Assembly: GCA_038503035.1 (NCBI GenBank)
Contig: JAVSML010024444.1
Coordinates: forward strand, 62,001 to 126,000
Length of the DNA: 64,000 bases
Source: Crocodylus rhombifer
Taxonomy: Eukaryota > Chordata > Crocodylia > Crocodylidae
Direction: 5' to 3'
The position numbers and the translations under genes are program-made. Shown here one piece after another: positions 35,386 to 48,501 of this stretch (position 1 is the stretch's first letter; the number at the start of each line of letters is the position of its first letter). The notes beneath the pieces were generated by a model. The model had not been told where the DNA came from. It saw only the letters and a list, made by a program, of their open reading frames with translations, and made no database searches.

Positions 35386-38300
35386 GCAGTGCTTAGGAAA
35401 TGTAAAGCACTGTGTTACTCCTATGTTCACATTATTATGTATCAAAGTGCATAATCAGTGGCATAAAAATAGGTTGTAGCCACAAAATACAACTCTGGAC
35501 ACAAGTTCATGAATAGATGAGTGTATCTCAGTTGAAAGTACTGTCATTGGCTATCTCCCTTGAGAAATTGATGATGTGGGTATTAAATTGCTTTTTAATA
35601 CCTACCTTAATATCTGCATTCTTAATACCTATGGTACATTTCATAAACCTTATACTGAGGATATACTGATGCCAGTTTAGCATATGGACATGAAGAGTTG
35701 AGAGTTAATAGATTTATGCCCTGAGGCAAAGCATATCAGCACCTTTTTTTCATCTGTAATATATTTGATCTGGTTGTCTCACCAGAATTATCTGGAATTT
35801 GTTCTTCCTCCAGCACCTTCAATCTCAGCTAAAAATATGGCCATTGCTTTTCCAGGCTTTCTATATATCCAGTATTTTGACTTGGCCATAATATAAATAA
35901 TTACAGCTTGGAGAATTTTTTTTGTCTGACAAAATACATTAATGAAAATCTTCAAAAATTTTAATGGAACAAAAAAGACTTTTCAGCAAACGAAATGGAA
36001 CCCCAGTTATTTTGTCTGAAATCCTACATTTTTCAATCTGGAAGCAATGAATTAATGAGCACTGTAGTTTGTGTTCCCATTTTCTAATATAGGTCTGATT
36101 TCCCCATCATCTCCCATGATGCATCACAATGTCTACTCATTGGGGCGAAGAGGTAGATCTAGGCCTTGCTGGAACATTGATTAGTAAATGCTGCTCACAC
36201 AAAGGCTTTGCTAAAGCATTGACCAAAGTAGGCCTGACCAGCAAATGTTACCAGTGCATGAACTCTTTACATAATCAAAACTTGGCATGTGGGCTAGATG
36301 GGCTCTCGTGCCAGAAGATGGGAGGGGGAGATGACTGTAGAAGGCCTCTATGGTAAGACTAGAACAGTAATACTCGGGTCAGGATGTGAAACAAGTCCAT
36401 GGCACAAGGCAGTGTGAAACATTCAAGATACAGATGGAATGCAATACATAATTTGTTTTGACCATTGTAAAAAGGAGCGTTGGAAAGTATGGGAATCCTG
36501 TAGCACATTAGGGGAGCCTGTGTGGTATTGTGCCAACTACCTTAAGGTACAAATGCTTTAACTCTTGCTCTGATGTACTTGTTAGGCCAAAGCATGTTAG
36601 GGCTGTGCTTGTAGACAATACACATGGCCAAATCTTTGCCATGAAACCAAGCCTGGGGTTGCTCTTTAAGACAAGTTTGGTGTTGGAATCTTCTGGCTGC
36701 GACTTTGTGGCCACCACAGTTCCCGAAACTTCAACACCGACACCTAACAATCACTAAAGCAACAATGACACTGGTAACTCTTGAAGACAGTAGGTATGGC
36801 CTGGGAACCCCTGAATGTGGTGTATCATATGGGATGTTGTTTGTAGAGAGAGCCTGGACTAAAAAGGAGAATGGGTATATACGGAATCCAAGCTTCCACC
36901 CCCATGTAGCAAGCACCATTCCCTGATTCAAAGATTTCAGTGTTCAGATTTTCACTAAAAATCTTTTACTTGAAAACTCACTTTTCTGTCAAAAAGCAGT
37001 TTAGGTGGAAAATTTCCAAGGAATCCTGTTTCCAGGGTTTTTATAACAAGCCCTATTTTTGAGGACAAAACTAAGATAGAGTGCATTGTCAATCCTGTAA
37101 TAATGCCAGTTGTTCTGGATTATTAATAATCATCATTTATGTTGGCACCATGAATAAATAAATAGGGAGGAGTAATATTTTGTCATAAATATACAGAGCC
37201 CTCTAACTGAATCAGTTGGTACAACAGTGCTAAAAGTTCCTGCTCCTTAAAGCATGATTACTTATTTAAATCCACTTAGTCTTTGTGTTTAGGTCAGTAA
37301 AGGAGGAACTACCATGAACTCTGCTGAGCACAGTCAAAATTGCACCCTCCCCCTCCAGTATCAATTTCCAAGTACCCCCCCCCAATAAACACAATTAATA
37401 TAGTTTATGAATATCTATTGGCAGAAAACATAGTGAGGAAAAGCAAGAAACAACAAAATGATATGTTTCAGGTACTACCACAACAGAAATCTTAGTCCAT
37501 AGTAACTGGAGGGTTTTGCTATTCCTTCTATATCAAACAGAAGCATTCAAGGTTCTGTTTTTGGCTGGTATTTCCTTACTTAAGTTTATTAGGAGACCTG
37601 CATGTAAATGATATCAGACCAATTAATTTTAAAGAAAATAATGGAAAAATATGCCTCCCTATCAAATACACATTAGCAATCAGGACAAAAGTGGGATTTA
37701 TGAAGTCCTTGTTCTGTGCCTAAACAGGACTCACGTCTCCACCCTCAGAACTGCCTTCACACTTGCAATACAAGCTGCGAGATACCAACCAGGAGAGTCT
37801 GGAGAAAGTTATAAAGAATAAAGGAATTTTCCAAAAGACAAAACTCAGGTTAGGCAGGAACAGTAGTGAGGTTCAAAGCAGAATTTTAACACTGAAAAAT
37901 AGCATGAAGTGTTGACTCTCTGGGTTCCTAGAATCTGATTCCATGAGATGCTGGATGCCCTTAACTTCCACTGACTAGGACCTAGTCACATGAGTAAGGG
38001 TTACTCAGATGATTACTCCCAAGGGCCTCTGTCCCATCAGCTGAGCTAAACAGGGTAGAGTAGGTTTCAGACCTTTTTTCACTGGAATGGTAGTCCCGGT
38101 GTGTGCTACCAGGCCTCGTTGTACCCTCTAGCTGTAGGAGGGTGTAGGAGTGACAAGGGCAGCTCCTTACGCCTTGGCTGTCCAGAAATGGCTCTGAAGG
38201 GAAACTTGGCTGTTCCTTTTTGGACAATTCTCTCTGGCTCCCACGGTGCACAGGCAAGAGGATTCAGGCATCTCTCTGCTTCTTTAGCAATGTTATGGTA

Positions 38301-39289
38301 ACAGTGTATTCCTGGAGCACAATGGCTGAAGATGGCCATTAATAAAACTCCAGTTCCTCATTAAGAGCTTTGCATGGTTCCAGCTTGTTATTAAACATGG
38401 GCATTTTGTTTACCATGTTTTTCTTTTTGCCTGTCTGTCCCAAAGCATATTTAGGGTCTCTTAGCCTAGATAATGCTGGAAGCACCTTGGATATTAACTG
38501 GCAAAAATCATTTATGAACCTTAATTAATTTAATGTAATTACGTTTCCCTGGCTTAAATTTCAATCATATTATACACCTCATATTTCACTGACTCAAACC
38601 TTTCACATATTGCCTTTTAAATGTATTTTATCATTGATACTGTCAGACTTTCCTAATTTCCTCCTCCCGGGTGTCAGTTTCTATCTTTACTGAAAGAAAT
38701 GAAGAAAAATGCTTCTCCTGCTTCACCATATCAGACTCGTCTGACGTTTTAGTTAAAGGATCTTTTCCCAAGTTATTAATGTGGTTGTACCATGAGGCAC
38801 ATGCACATGCTGGCATCTGTCATTTTTGGACAGCTTTATTCACTATATATAGTAACCAAGTACTAGAATGGAAACATTTTACCTGACAGTGTCCTACAGT
38901 GTCTCTGCATATAGTCCATTCATTCAAGGGCTTGCAACCCAGTGGGTACCCTTAGAAGTTCAACAATCCTTGCAGAATATCAGTAAGTTCTTGCAATGCA
39001 ACTGTGGAAGGAGGAAAGAAGGGAAATACAGGATATTCAGGAGGAATATCAACAGTCACAATGCCATTTCCACCTTTGAGAACATAATAATTATTATTAT
39101 CATTGTCATTGTTAACATTACTATGTAATCGTCCATGTACAGAACATGGGGGGCCATGAAGAGCCATGTTATGTCTCCTCGCTCACAGAAAAAAACTTTT
39201 CAGGTAACTCTCATGTGACAGATGATGTGCTTTGTGATATGTCTGTTCACTATGTTTACATTGCTGTTATAATATTGTATGACTCAGGT
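35386..39289. other. Longest mostly unique stretch, AT-rich
   Basis: No transposon or gene was recognised over about 3.9 kb. There is a poly-C run at 37375-37383. Small overlapping frames near 36500-36930 and 37980-38340 occur on both strands and are not convincing. AATAAA lies at 38341-38346 without an upstream gene. Confidence 0.4.
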
Positions 39290-39960
39290 TACCTTGTTAG
39301 CCTGTGCACACAGAGGGACGGGTTAAGTGCCAAGGCTGGCTACAGGAGAGACAAAATGGACCTTGCGCATCAGCAGTCTTGAATGGTTGTATGGCTTACC
39401 AACAGAAGTGAGATGGCCAGCATCCAGGAAGTGTAGAGGGGAGATAAACATGACAAAAGTGACAGTAGGCTGGTAAAAGCAGTTTGGTAGGTTTGAGGCC
39501 AGAAGAGTAAGGGACTGAGAAAAGTAGGAAGAGTTCTGGCAAGCTGGAAATGACTGGAAGGGAACAACTGAATATCTTTAGGGATTGGGGATGGAGGGAT
39601 TGCTTAACCTCCTTAGAGGGGAGAGAGAACCTCTGGCTGGCTGGCCTTTGCCTGAGTAAATACCTTTACTACAGAGATATCTTGCTGTGCTGGTTGGAAC
39701 TGTGGGTTGCACTTGGTTACGTCAACAGGAGTTGAAGTCCCCCTCTCAGGAGCAGAGCTTTTTGATTTGGAGCCTGGTAACCCAAGAAGGGTAAGGGACC
39801 ATCAGGGCAGGATTTTCAGAGCCGGGGGGAACTCAGGTTCTTTGCTCTAGAAGGCAAGGCTGGGCTGGCTTCAAAGGGTGCTCTCAGAAACCAGACAAGG
39901 CTCCAAATGACCTGAGCAAGCACCGCTGGGGGGGGTACTCCGTGACCCCTCCCAAAACAT
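39290..39960 (+). other. Purine-rich segment, possible LTR-type relic
   Basis: The stretch is GA-rich and ends with CACCGCTGGGGGGGGTACTCCGTGACC, which resembles the ends of some reptile LTR elements. No matching start, target duplication or coding region was found. Confidence 0.25.
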
Positions 39961-41544
39961 TTTTAATGAGTGTTTGCTCCTATTTCAGCATTTTTCAGGC
40001 CTCTGCAGCCCAGTTTGGGGAAATTTTATTCACTAACAGCACTTTTGGTACCGTATCAAGTTACTCACAAAGCTTGATTGCCTTTACTTCCGTGACTTCT
40101 TAGCGTCTCTTTATGGTGTGCCGCACATTATTGTCTAGAGCAGGGTAACATCAATGAGTAGCATTATTCCTAGCTTTCTTGTCCACAGCCATAACCTATG
40201 ATGGTTGTCATATCACAATACATTTTTGTTTCATCATCTTCAAGCACTAGTGGTAATCTATATGTGTACCAACAGGGAATGGTATTGATTAGCTTTTTAT
40301 TACACATCAGTTGCTTATATACCACATTGGCCAAGTATTGTGCCATTCAAGGTACTCTCTACTAATGGGGCACTATGTGCTGGATCATTTAATTGATGAA
40401 GCTATGTGGTCTGCGGATGTTTGGCATGACTTTTTAGGACAAAGTTCTTGTAAATATTTTCACAGTAGTCTGGTCCTAGATGGCACGCAGACAGCTCTCT
40501 ATTTCTCCAAAGAGCTCTCTACATCTCACCCAACTAGCTGAGTGGTGAGGCCTTTTGTTTGTCTTTGACAGGACAGAAGGAGAGAGAGTTACAGGAAGGG
40601 AAAGAAGAAAGGAAAGTAAACTAATAGTGAGGATGAGAAGGTCACATCTTATTTTGTCAGTTTTCTCTTGGAAGAAATCAGAGAAGTCCTGTGCAGTGAA
40701 GGAGTGGAAATGAAAACAAGAGGTGAGGAGGACCTGAGAAGTGAATGAAGAAAATGAAAAATGAAAGATATGAAATTCAGTTAAGTTGGAGAAGTAATTT
40801 GTTTAGCTCAGAAGATGACTGAATTGAAAAATTGAGAATGGGACTGAAAAAAGTGTGGAAGAAGTCACCTCATCACACGATACATTTTGCAGCACAAAAG
40901 AAGCAGCAGAGTAGGTGGATGTTGGGTGTAAGCCAGCGGTGAATGGGGGAAAAGGAGGAGGGGGCTTTGAGCAGAGAAGCCATCAGTACGGATAGGCCAA
41001 GTGTCAGGACATGAAGTGGGAGATACTGAGTTATATGGAATGAGACCAGCTAGTGATCAGAAAGTGGGAACTCAAATCTGGGAAACTGCAAAAGCTGGTG
41101 AGTAAAACAAGTGATAGGGAATTTCAAGTCAAAGAAATGTCAGCCTTAAATTCTGCTACTTATATAATATGTCAGAAAGATCATCACTACTCAGGCAGTA
41201 AATTAAAGGTGAAGTTTCACTCTGCTTTTCTTGGTTTTGCATTTTCTTACTTTGGTGGACTTGCATCAGATCACAACATCAGAATGCTCTTTTTTGTAGT
41301 TCAACCATTTCCATTTTTGCTTGTATTAAAGGAATATAGGAGCAAACATAAAATCACACTGTTGATGTTGCACATGGTCTCAGGGAACTGTGAGTTTTGT
41401 ACAGAAATATCTACAGATATGAAACAGGAGAATTGTGCAAAGGAAAGAATAGTCCCTAATTGTTTCTAACATTCTGATAATTTTAAACATTTGCAAGTTT
41501 TCCAATCCATCAAAAATGTCAGTCTATGATTATTATTACAGGGT
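39961..41544. other. Unique DNA with purine-rich tract
   Basis: A strongly GA-biased tract spans about 40560-40960. A 138-codon frame at 41053-41469 has no recognised domain and no supporting start or splice context. It is treated as chance. Confidence 0.4.
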
Positions 41545-41850
41545 TAGTTTTACAGCAGCACCTATAGCCTCAGCAGAAATCAGGCTAGCATTATGTGAAA
41601 TTCTCTACAGAGAAAGAGAGAAAACAAAAGGGAAAGAGAGTTTCTGCTCTAAAGAGCCTGCAATCTACATAGTCTCAGAAGCAAAATGATGGAAGAAAGA
41701 AAGTATTATTCTTCTGGGGGTTTTTTTTCAGATAACCACTGAGGCACAGAAACAATAAGTTATAAAAGAAAGTCTTTGGCAGAACTGGGAAATGAACAAA
41801 GGTTTCCGAAGGATAGTGCCTTAGCACCAGAGCAAGGAAATGCATTACTA
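41545..41850 (-). mobile_element. MIR-like SINE relic
   Basis: GTTTCTGCTCTAAAGAGCCT followed by GCAATCTACATAGTC, then ACTGAGGCACAGAAACAATA and later GGAAATGAACAAAGG, is the reverse complement of a common amniote MIR-like 3' region. An AG-rich block lies between. Confidence 0.5.
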
Positions 41851-43963
41851 AAGATAGCATCTGCTTGCCAAAATTTCATGGTTTGAAACAAAATACTGAA
41901 TCTCCTCCTGTGAAAGAGTTGAAATAATAGTCTAATGATGAACTTTTCAAATCAAGTCTTTGTAAGTGGAATGTGTTCCATTTCATTGCAGTTTCAGCCC
42001 AGTACAGTATTTCTTTGTGTTTCAAAGGAGATGAATGGGATTTCAATGACGAGCATAAATACCAAATTTAAGGCAAACCGCTGTACATGAGGTGAAGTGT
42101 GCCAACAGAATAAATCTTTGTCCCAGTAAGTGCAGAGTTGGAGTGGCAAGCTGCAATTCTTCACAGAATAATCCTGTGAATATCCTGGTGAAATGTAGGA
42201 GAGTTCCAGCAAAAGGGGAGGTCTGAGTTGGCTGAGGACACAAAGCCAAAAGTTGGAGGGGAACTGCAGACAGACTATGATTGGGTGGGAGAATAAGCTG
42301 ACATCAGAAAAGACATGTCTCATATAAAGTGGCTTATATAGAGTCATAAGAAAGGAGATGGCAGCCGCATTTTAGATCAAATAGGAAGAGAAAGGAAAAG
42401 ATTAGTGAGGAAGGGGCTTCTGCACTCAAGATGGGAAAGAAGGAAAGGAACAATGTCTTGGTAGTAGGTGTGGAAGAGATGGTGTACATTTTGTAAAGGA
42501 AGAAGAGGTAGGATCTGTCCAGGACCAGTCTGTGAAGAGAAATGGAAAGGGGAAATAAAAGCTAGTTCTCCAATTTCAGCTTGGAAGTCTGCTAGGATGG
42601 TGGTGGTATCCATTGAAACAGAGTAACCAGACAAGCTTTAGCAGAAAAGAGACATTATCTTTTATGCAGTCTCATCAGGGACCTTAGGAATATATTGCTT
42701 TGTGTCTGGCCATGAATGAACACTTGGATTTGCATCCACCAAATCCTGATTCAAATTCATCCCAGTGGAACAACCAACACAATTTTTTTTCTCTAAAAAA
42801 ATAATCAAGATGTTAGATGATTCTTCCATTAGATAGCATGAGAGAGACATGGGCTATTCAAACATCATGGGGGTTTTTTCTGCCAGGCCATCCATGGTGG
42901 ACAATTTCAGCCCTAAACCCTGTCCATTCATTGCACTATTGAGTGACCCCATATCCAAATGATTTGGTCTTAATACAACCATCTACTACTTTACAAAGGA
43001 TCAGAGATCTAGCATCAAAATTAATGTGCTTCTGAAAATCACATTTTTTTGCAAAGTTCCCCTATGACCAGAATAAGGAAAATAAAAAAGTAAATTAACT
43101 TATCTCTCACATATACATTTGCAGACTCATAGAATACAGTTTGAAACGAAGGACATTCTAATGAAGAAAAAGTGCAATCAACTAAACACTAATGTTTTTG
43201 GATCTCATTATTGCAAGCGTAAATGATTGCCCAATTACTTCTCTGAATAAAAAACTCAATAGTGAAAAAAAATGTCAGAATTATCAGGTTATATTATTGC
43301 AGAAGATGAAATTAAAATAATTTACAGTTCACAAGATCTAAATGGACAATTGCATGTAAATTGGAATCTGGCTACATATTAAGGATACAATCATTAAAAT
43401 TTGTCTTGAGGAATAGGATGCAATATCCAAGACCTCAGCTCTAAATAGAAATGAAATAATTCTGTGGAAATGTGTGAAAACAGCTATAAGAACAAGATCA
43501 CGCTGATAACTAATATGATGCATATATTTACAGTTTTCCACTCTTTATCAAATGGGCTTCCTTCCTATAAGTAACTCAGGGGTATAGAAAAATAGTATGA
43601 GACAGATTTAATTTAATCAGAATTCTTCCTTATGAAAAGCACTTTCTGAAAATTTAAATAAATTTGCAGCTTAGGTACACCAAGTTACTAATTCAATATA
43701 TTCATGCACCTACTGTTCATTTGAGTTGATTACAGTTATTTTGCACTCCTTAATTCAATTCAGTCTATTGCACTGTTATAGTTGCATTGTGGGTAGAGGC
43801 CATCAACCTCCTTGCTCTAGCATATACAATAATTACAAGCCAATTTTAGGAATAATTTTTTCATCATGATGGAATAGTACTCATCTAGCTGGGTATAAAG
43901 TATTTTGCTTATTTTCTTCTACAACTTACAGTATAGGTCACTCAATGAAGTGATGCAGGACAC
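41851..43963. other. AT-rich unique DNA, nothing recognised
   Basis: Only short frames occur. No repeat family was recognised up to the target duplication of the foldback element. Confidence 0.45.
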
Positions 43964-43966
43964 ATT

Positions 43967-45735
43967 GGGCGCATCTGCACATGGTGATTTAAGGCGCATT
44001 AGCCATTTTAAGGTGCATTAAGAGCATGGGTCTACATGTGTGCATCCTTAATGCACTTTAAAAATGTTGATTTTAGGCTAATCATGCCCAAATTTAATAC
44101 CTGCATAAAGCAGGAATGAAATTAGGCATGATTAGTTAAGGCACCTTAACCCACAGGTAGATGCCTTAAGGTGACTTAGCGCTGTCTATGTCAACTGAGG
44201 GGGCTGGAGGCAAGCCCATGGGGCCCTGTGCTGCTGCCAGACTCTGCCAAGAAGACGTGATGGGTGCTGTTCTGCAAAGCACAGACACTGGAGCTGGAGC
44301 AGCGGGTCTGGCAGTAGCAGTACCTGTCAGTGTGCTGACTGACTTGGGACTAAGTCGACAGAATGGGCAGGAGGTATGAGGGCTCCTGTCAAAGCACAAG
44401 GAAAAGGTCCTCTCATGATTCCTTACAGGGGAAGTGGGCAGTGCAGCATGGGCAAGGCCTTTTCTAGCAGCTCCCTTGCACTTCTCTCTCAGGGCAGGTT
44501 TGCTGGCCATGCAGTGCAACCCTGCACGGCTGGGATGCCTTACTACCTGCCTGGGATTCAGGCACCCTTAGAAGCCCATGCTAGGGTTGCTGCCCAGGAC
44601 AGCAGATGGGCTGGGATTACATCTGCCCCCAGCACCTGGCATGGCTTTCCCTCCTCCACCCACCTCCATCCTGTGCAAGTGTCTGGCCTCCCTGCCAGTC
44701 ACTGCCAATGGGAGAGGTGGTATAAGCTCCTGGGGCCTCTGCTCAGCTCAGCCAGGCAGGCTGGGTGCAATGCAGATGGAGGCTTGGCCTTGAATCAAGC
44801 AGGCCAAGGAGAGAGCCTAGCCCTTGTCCGTGTTGCACCCAGCCTGCCTGGGCTGAGCTGAGCAGAGCCCCCAGGAACTCACACCAGCTATCCCATGGGC
44901 AGTGTTTGGCAGAAAAGCTGGCCACTTGCCTGGGAGGGAGGTGGGTGGAGCAGGGAAAGCCATACCAGGTGCTGGGGGCAGACACAGTCCCAGCCCACCT
45001 GCTGTCCCAGGCAGGAGCCCCAGTGCAGACCTCTTAAGGGTGCCTGAATCCTGGGCAGGTAGCGAGGCATCCTGCCACTGCAGAGCTGCATCACATGGCC
45101 AGCAACACTGCACTTCCCCGCCCCCCCCCAGAAGAGGCATGGAGGAGCCTCTAGCAAAGGCCCTGCACAAATAACACTGCCCCTTTCCCCTGAAGGGAGT
45201 TGTGAGGGGGCCTTTCCCTTGTGGTTTGACAGGAGCCCTCATGCCTCCTGCCCCCTCTGCTGACTTAGTCCCAAGTCAGTCAGCACACTGACAGTGTTGC
45301 TGCTGCTGGAACTGCCGCTCCAGCTCATGTCTGTGTCTTGCAGAACACACCTGCCACAGCTTCTTGGTGGCACCCAGCAGCAGCACAGGGTCCCATGGGC
45401 TCAGCTTCAGCTGCTCTTATCTGACGCTGGGGAGGCAGGAACATGGGGAGGGGGTTAGACCTGGGGCTAGGGCCAGGCCGATCATATCCAGGAGGACTGG
45501 AGGCTCCCACCCCTTGGCCGGTGCTGGTTTGCACACTGTTCAGCTATGCTGCCAAAGACTTCTGTGGGCTGTCCAGGGTCCTTACCAGGGCAGGCTGCCA
45601 ACCTGTTTGCCCAGCAAACCATGGTAAGGCACTTTAAGGTGTGCACTTGTAAACATATGCCTAAATTGCCTTAATGCACCTTAGGCTAAGGCACATTAAA
45701 TTTAGGCGCATATAAATTCACATGTAGACACACCC
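43967..45735. mobile_element. Foldback (palindromic) DNA element E, 1.77 kb
   Basis: The left end GGGCGCATCTGCACATG and the right end CATGTAGACACACCC are inverted. ATT occurs just outside each end (43964-43966 and 45736-45738), a 3-bp target duplication. The whole interior folds back on itself. As an exact example, 44325-44356 is the perfect 32-nt reverse complement of 45262-45293. Matching arms can be followed from about 44190 to the centre near 44809 and out to about 45415. The end motif, 3-bp duplication and subterminal ATACCTGC hairpin region tie it to the PIF/Harbinger-like family. Overlapping frames of up to 161 codons on both strands mirror the palindrome and are not genes. Confidence 0.75.
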
Positions 45736-45738
45736 ATT

Positions 45739-46639
45739 GTTTTCTTTCACTACAATGGCACTTATTTGGTTTTAAAATAGAATTTGATTATTTTGATGAA
45801 TACAGGAATGAACAGCAGGGATAAGAAGTCCATATTAGGCTTTCAGTAGAAGTATAGGCCACAATTTAGCAACGGGTTTAAGCAACAAACTTGCCTTTAA
45901 GCATGTGAATGGTATTATTGCAGTCATTTTTGTCGCTGCATCTGGCCCTCAATAAGGCCTGTGATACAACAACATGGTCACTTAATCTTTCTTAGAATTC
46001 TGCAGCCAGAATCGCATACGAACACTTAACTCCGATATAGGTTCCTTTTATAATCTTGGAATTCCATGACAAAATAGAAACCAGTATACCAAAGCTGAGT
46101 TACGATACAAAAGAACAATTTTATCTCTTCCTTCTAATATAAAGTATGTTGACTAATCTTTGGAAATCCCCACTACTGTCCTTGAAATGTTACATTGCAA
46201 AGAATCCTGTTTTATTATGTATTTTTCTACTTAATTGTTTGTAAAGGATTCTCTAAAATTTGATAATGCTTTAAGTTCTTAATTATGTACTTCTCATACA
46301 TGCTGCTACGCTGGGATTTTTGAGTTCAGCATATATACGATATCTTATATATATATATATAAGATAATAAAGCCATTTTTGCATACTTTTAATCAATACA
46401 TTACAATTATAAGAATGTTTTCTAAATACTTTTTGATTCTCTTATGCTGGGGAATATCATTTTACAATATTCTTTCTCAAATGCCAACCATTACTGGGTA
46501 CATTAGCTAGAACATATTCCCCATTACCTAAAAATCACAAAGAATATATAAACAAAATACAGAACATTGCAATAGAAGATGCTGAAATTAAAGGGGCCTG
46601 TATTTACTATAGCACATCCAGTACTCAGCATTTTTATGT
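45739..46639. other. AT-rich unique DNA
   Basis: It contains the palindrome at 46341-46366. No other feature was recognised. Confidence 0.45.
46341..46366. repeat. Perfect 26-bp AT palindrome
   Basis: TATCTTATAT...ATATAAGATA is its own reverse complement, with a (TA)n centre. It could extrude as a cruciform. It is probably a microsatellite that grew from a small palindrome. Confidence 0.9.
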
Positions 46640-46850
46640 AGCTCCTCTCATTTTCAAAGCATGGTAAAAATATCTAATGAACAATAAAATATCAGTGTCT
46701 TCTTATGAGGCAGGAAATAAATATTGTTATCCTCCTTTACATTGTGGTATGAAAGAGAAGGCATAGAAATGATTGACTCAAGTTAGAGGCAGAACCAAGG
46801 TTAAAATTCGAGAAGCCTTTGCACTCATCCTTAAACTAAATCCACTAAAA
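46640..46850 (-). mobile_element. MIR-like SINE relic
   Basis: GAGGCAGGAAATAAATATTG, TTATCCTCCTTTACATTG and AGGCAGAACCAAGGTTAAAA form the reverse complement of the MIR 3' half in the right order. It is strongly decayed. Confidence 0.5.
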
Positions 46851-48153
46851 ACACTTCCCTGTTTAAGGGAATACTAATAATTTTCTAAGAGTAATTTTCA
46901 GCAGTTTTAGCTCTAAAATAAATGAGGTTTTCTTTCTTTCTTCATAAATCTGAGTTTTGTGTGTTATAGAAAGCACATGCAGAGTCACATGTTTATTCTT
47001 CATTTTGGTGGATTTTTTTAAACTAAATGTTAAAGCATTTTGCCATATCAGCTTGAATATAAGGGATGCTTAAGCACTGCCAGTCATTCATATAATAATA
47101 ACCCTAATGATGTGTTTCATGAGACCATGTTATGTGCCTTGAACAAACTTATTTAGCTTTATTTTGCATATGTGAAGTGAGGACTGGCAACATTAGAAAC
47201 AATATTTACTCACGTAGGGAGGGCATGGAAAACAACAGCCATGTACATAATTCTAGGAAACTGACTAGATTTGTTAAGGTTTTAATACTTGATTAACAAG
47301 CCATAAGTAAAATTAGTCAGAAAAAAATGTAAAACTGCATCTGTTTGAAATGGAAATATATTTATAGCCAAGTGTTGATCCTGGCATAATGCCATTCAGA
47401 AGCTTACTACTTACGTGCTTTGACTGGAACTGTTCAGAAGTTAAAACCTTTTCTGTTTCCATTCATGTGCTTTGAAGATGGAGAATCATGTATGATCATT
47501 ATCATTATCATTATCATTATCATTATCATTATCATTATCATTATCAGTAGTGAGCTCCTGAGCAAGTTATCAATTGTAGGTGTGATAACTATCTGCTGGG
47601 GGCCATATATCAGATTCTTGCTCAGTCCTTATCAGCAAAAAATACCACAATCAACTTCTGAAAAGTTGTCATCATTGTCAAGAGGCTTAGATCAGGCGGG
47701 GGATGGCCCTGGGTCCCTAACCAGGACCCAGCCACAGGGCAGGCCTGGGGTCCAGGATGCAACCCAGACATCTGGCAGGATGCATGATTTTTTCAAATAG
47801 AACATAACATTCTTCAGATCCCAATCAAGCCATTATTTTAACATGTAAGATTTCCAGGAGATGCCAGAAACAATCCTGCTCGGGAAAGCATTCAGCCTCT
47901 GCCCTCATCTTTCAAGCCCTTAAAAATGATAACAGCTTTTGAAAACTATTACTGACTTCAGGGAAATCAGGTTTTCAATCTTGGTTTGTAACTGATGTCA
48001 GTGAAATAATGTTATAGTCCAACACGTCTGTTATATTAAGAAAACTGGCATGGATCCAAATGCCTTGAAACTTTAGGACAGTTGTGGCCCAAATTCAGAT
48101 TTAAATGTGGAAGCTTCATTTATCTTTCTTATTTTATCTTCTTTCATCTAGTG
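46851..48153. other. Unique DNA with one microsatellite
   Basis: It holds the ATCATT array at 47495-47546. A small GC-rich patch at 47690-47790 is unassigned. Confidence 0.4.
47495..47546. repeat. Microsatellite (ATCATT)n
   Basis: There are about 8.7 uninterrupted hexamer units. In the plus-strand frame it encodes a run of isoleucines, which explains the 126-codon frame there. Confidence 0.95.
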
Positions 48154-48501
48154 TAGGGGTGTCCAAGTCATTCAATCCTGTGGGTTGGATCCAGTCCACA
48201 CAGCTTCTTGCAGGCCACATGACCCACCTCCAAATTGCTGGTGTGCCTGAGAGGGCTAGCATGTCGGCACGGCTCCAGAACCCAGGCACTGAACACCATC
48301 TCCAGTCACCCTCACCTCCCCACCTGCTGCTCTGTACAGTTGCTGCTGACAACTAAAATTGGTGACAAGAGAAAAAGGGGGTGGGCAGCACCCCCTCTAT
48401 GTGGCAGTGGCTCCAGAAGCTTTATTGACAAGCCCTGTGAGCTACAATTTAGCCACTCATGGGTCACATGCAGCCTGCAGACTACCAGGTGGACAGACCT
48501 G
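48154..48501. mobile_element. hAT-type MITE, 348 bp
   Basis: The ends TAGGGGTGTCCAAGT and ACCAGGTGGACAGACCTG are related inverted repeats of the CAGGGGTGTCC kind seen in hAT elements. Flanking octamers ATCTAGTG (48146-48153) and GTCTAATC (48502-48509) share the TCTA core preferred by hAT insertions. They are imperfect, as in an old copy. Confidence 0.55.

Noticed and set aside
41053..41469. 138-codon open frame
   Set aside because: No family resemblance, no start context and no neighbouring exons. Chance frames of this size are expected in 64 kb.
44166..45637. Many overlapping frames of 60-161 codons on both strands
   Set aside because: They are mirror products of the palindrome in element E. 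None has a recognised domain.
47420..47800. 126-codon frame with a long isoleucine run
   Set aside because: The isoleucines come from the ATCATT microsatellite. The rest is not protein-like.
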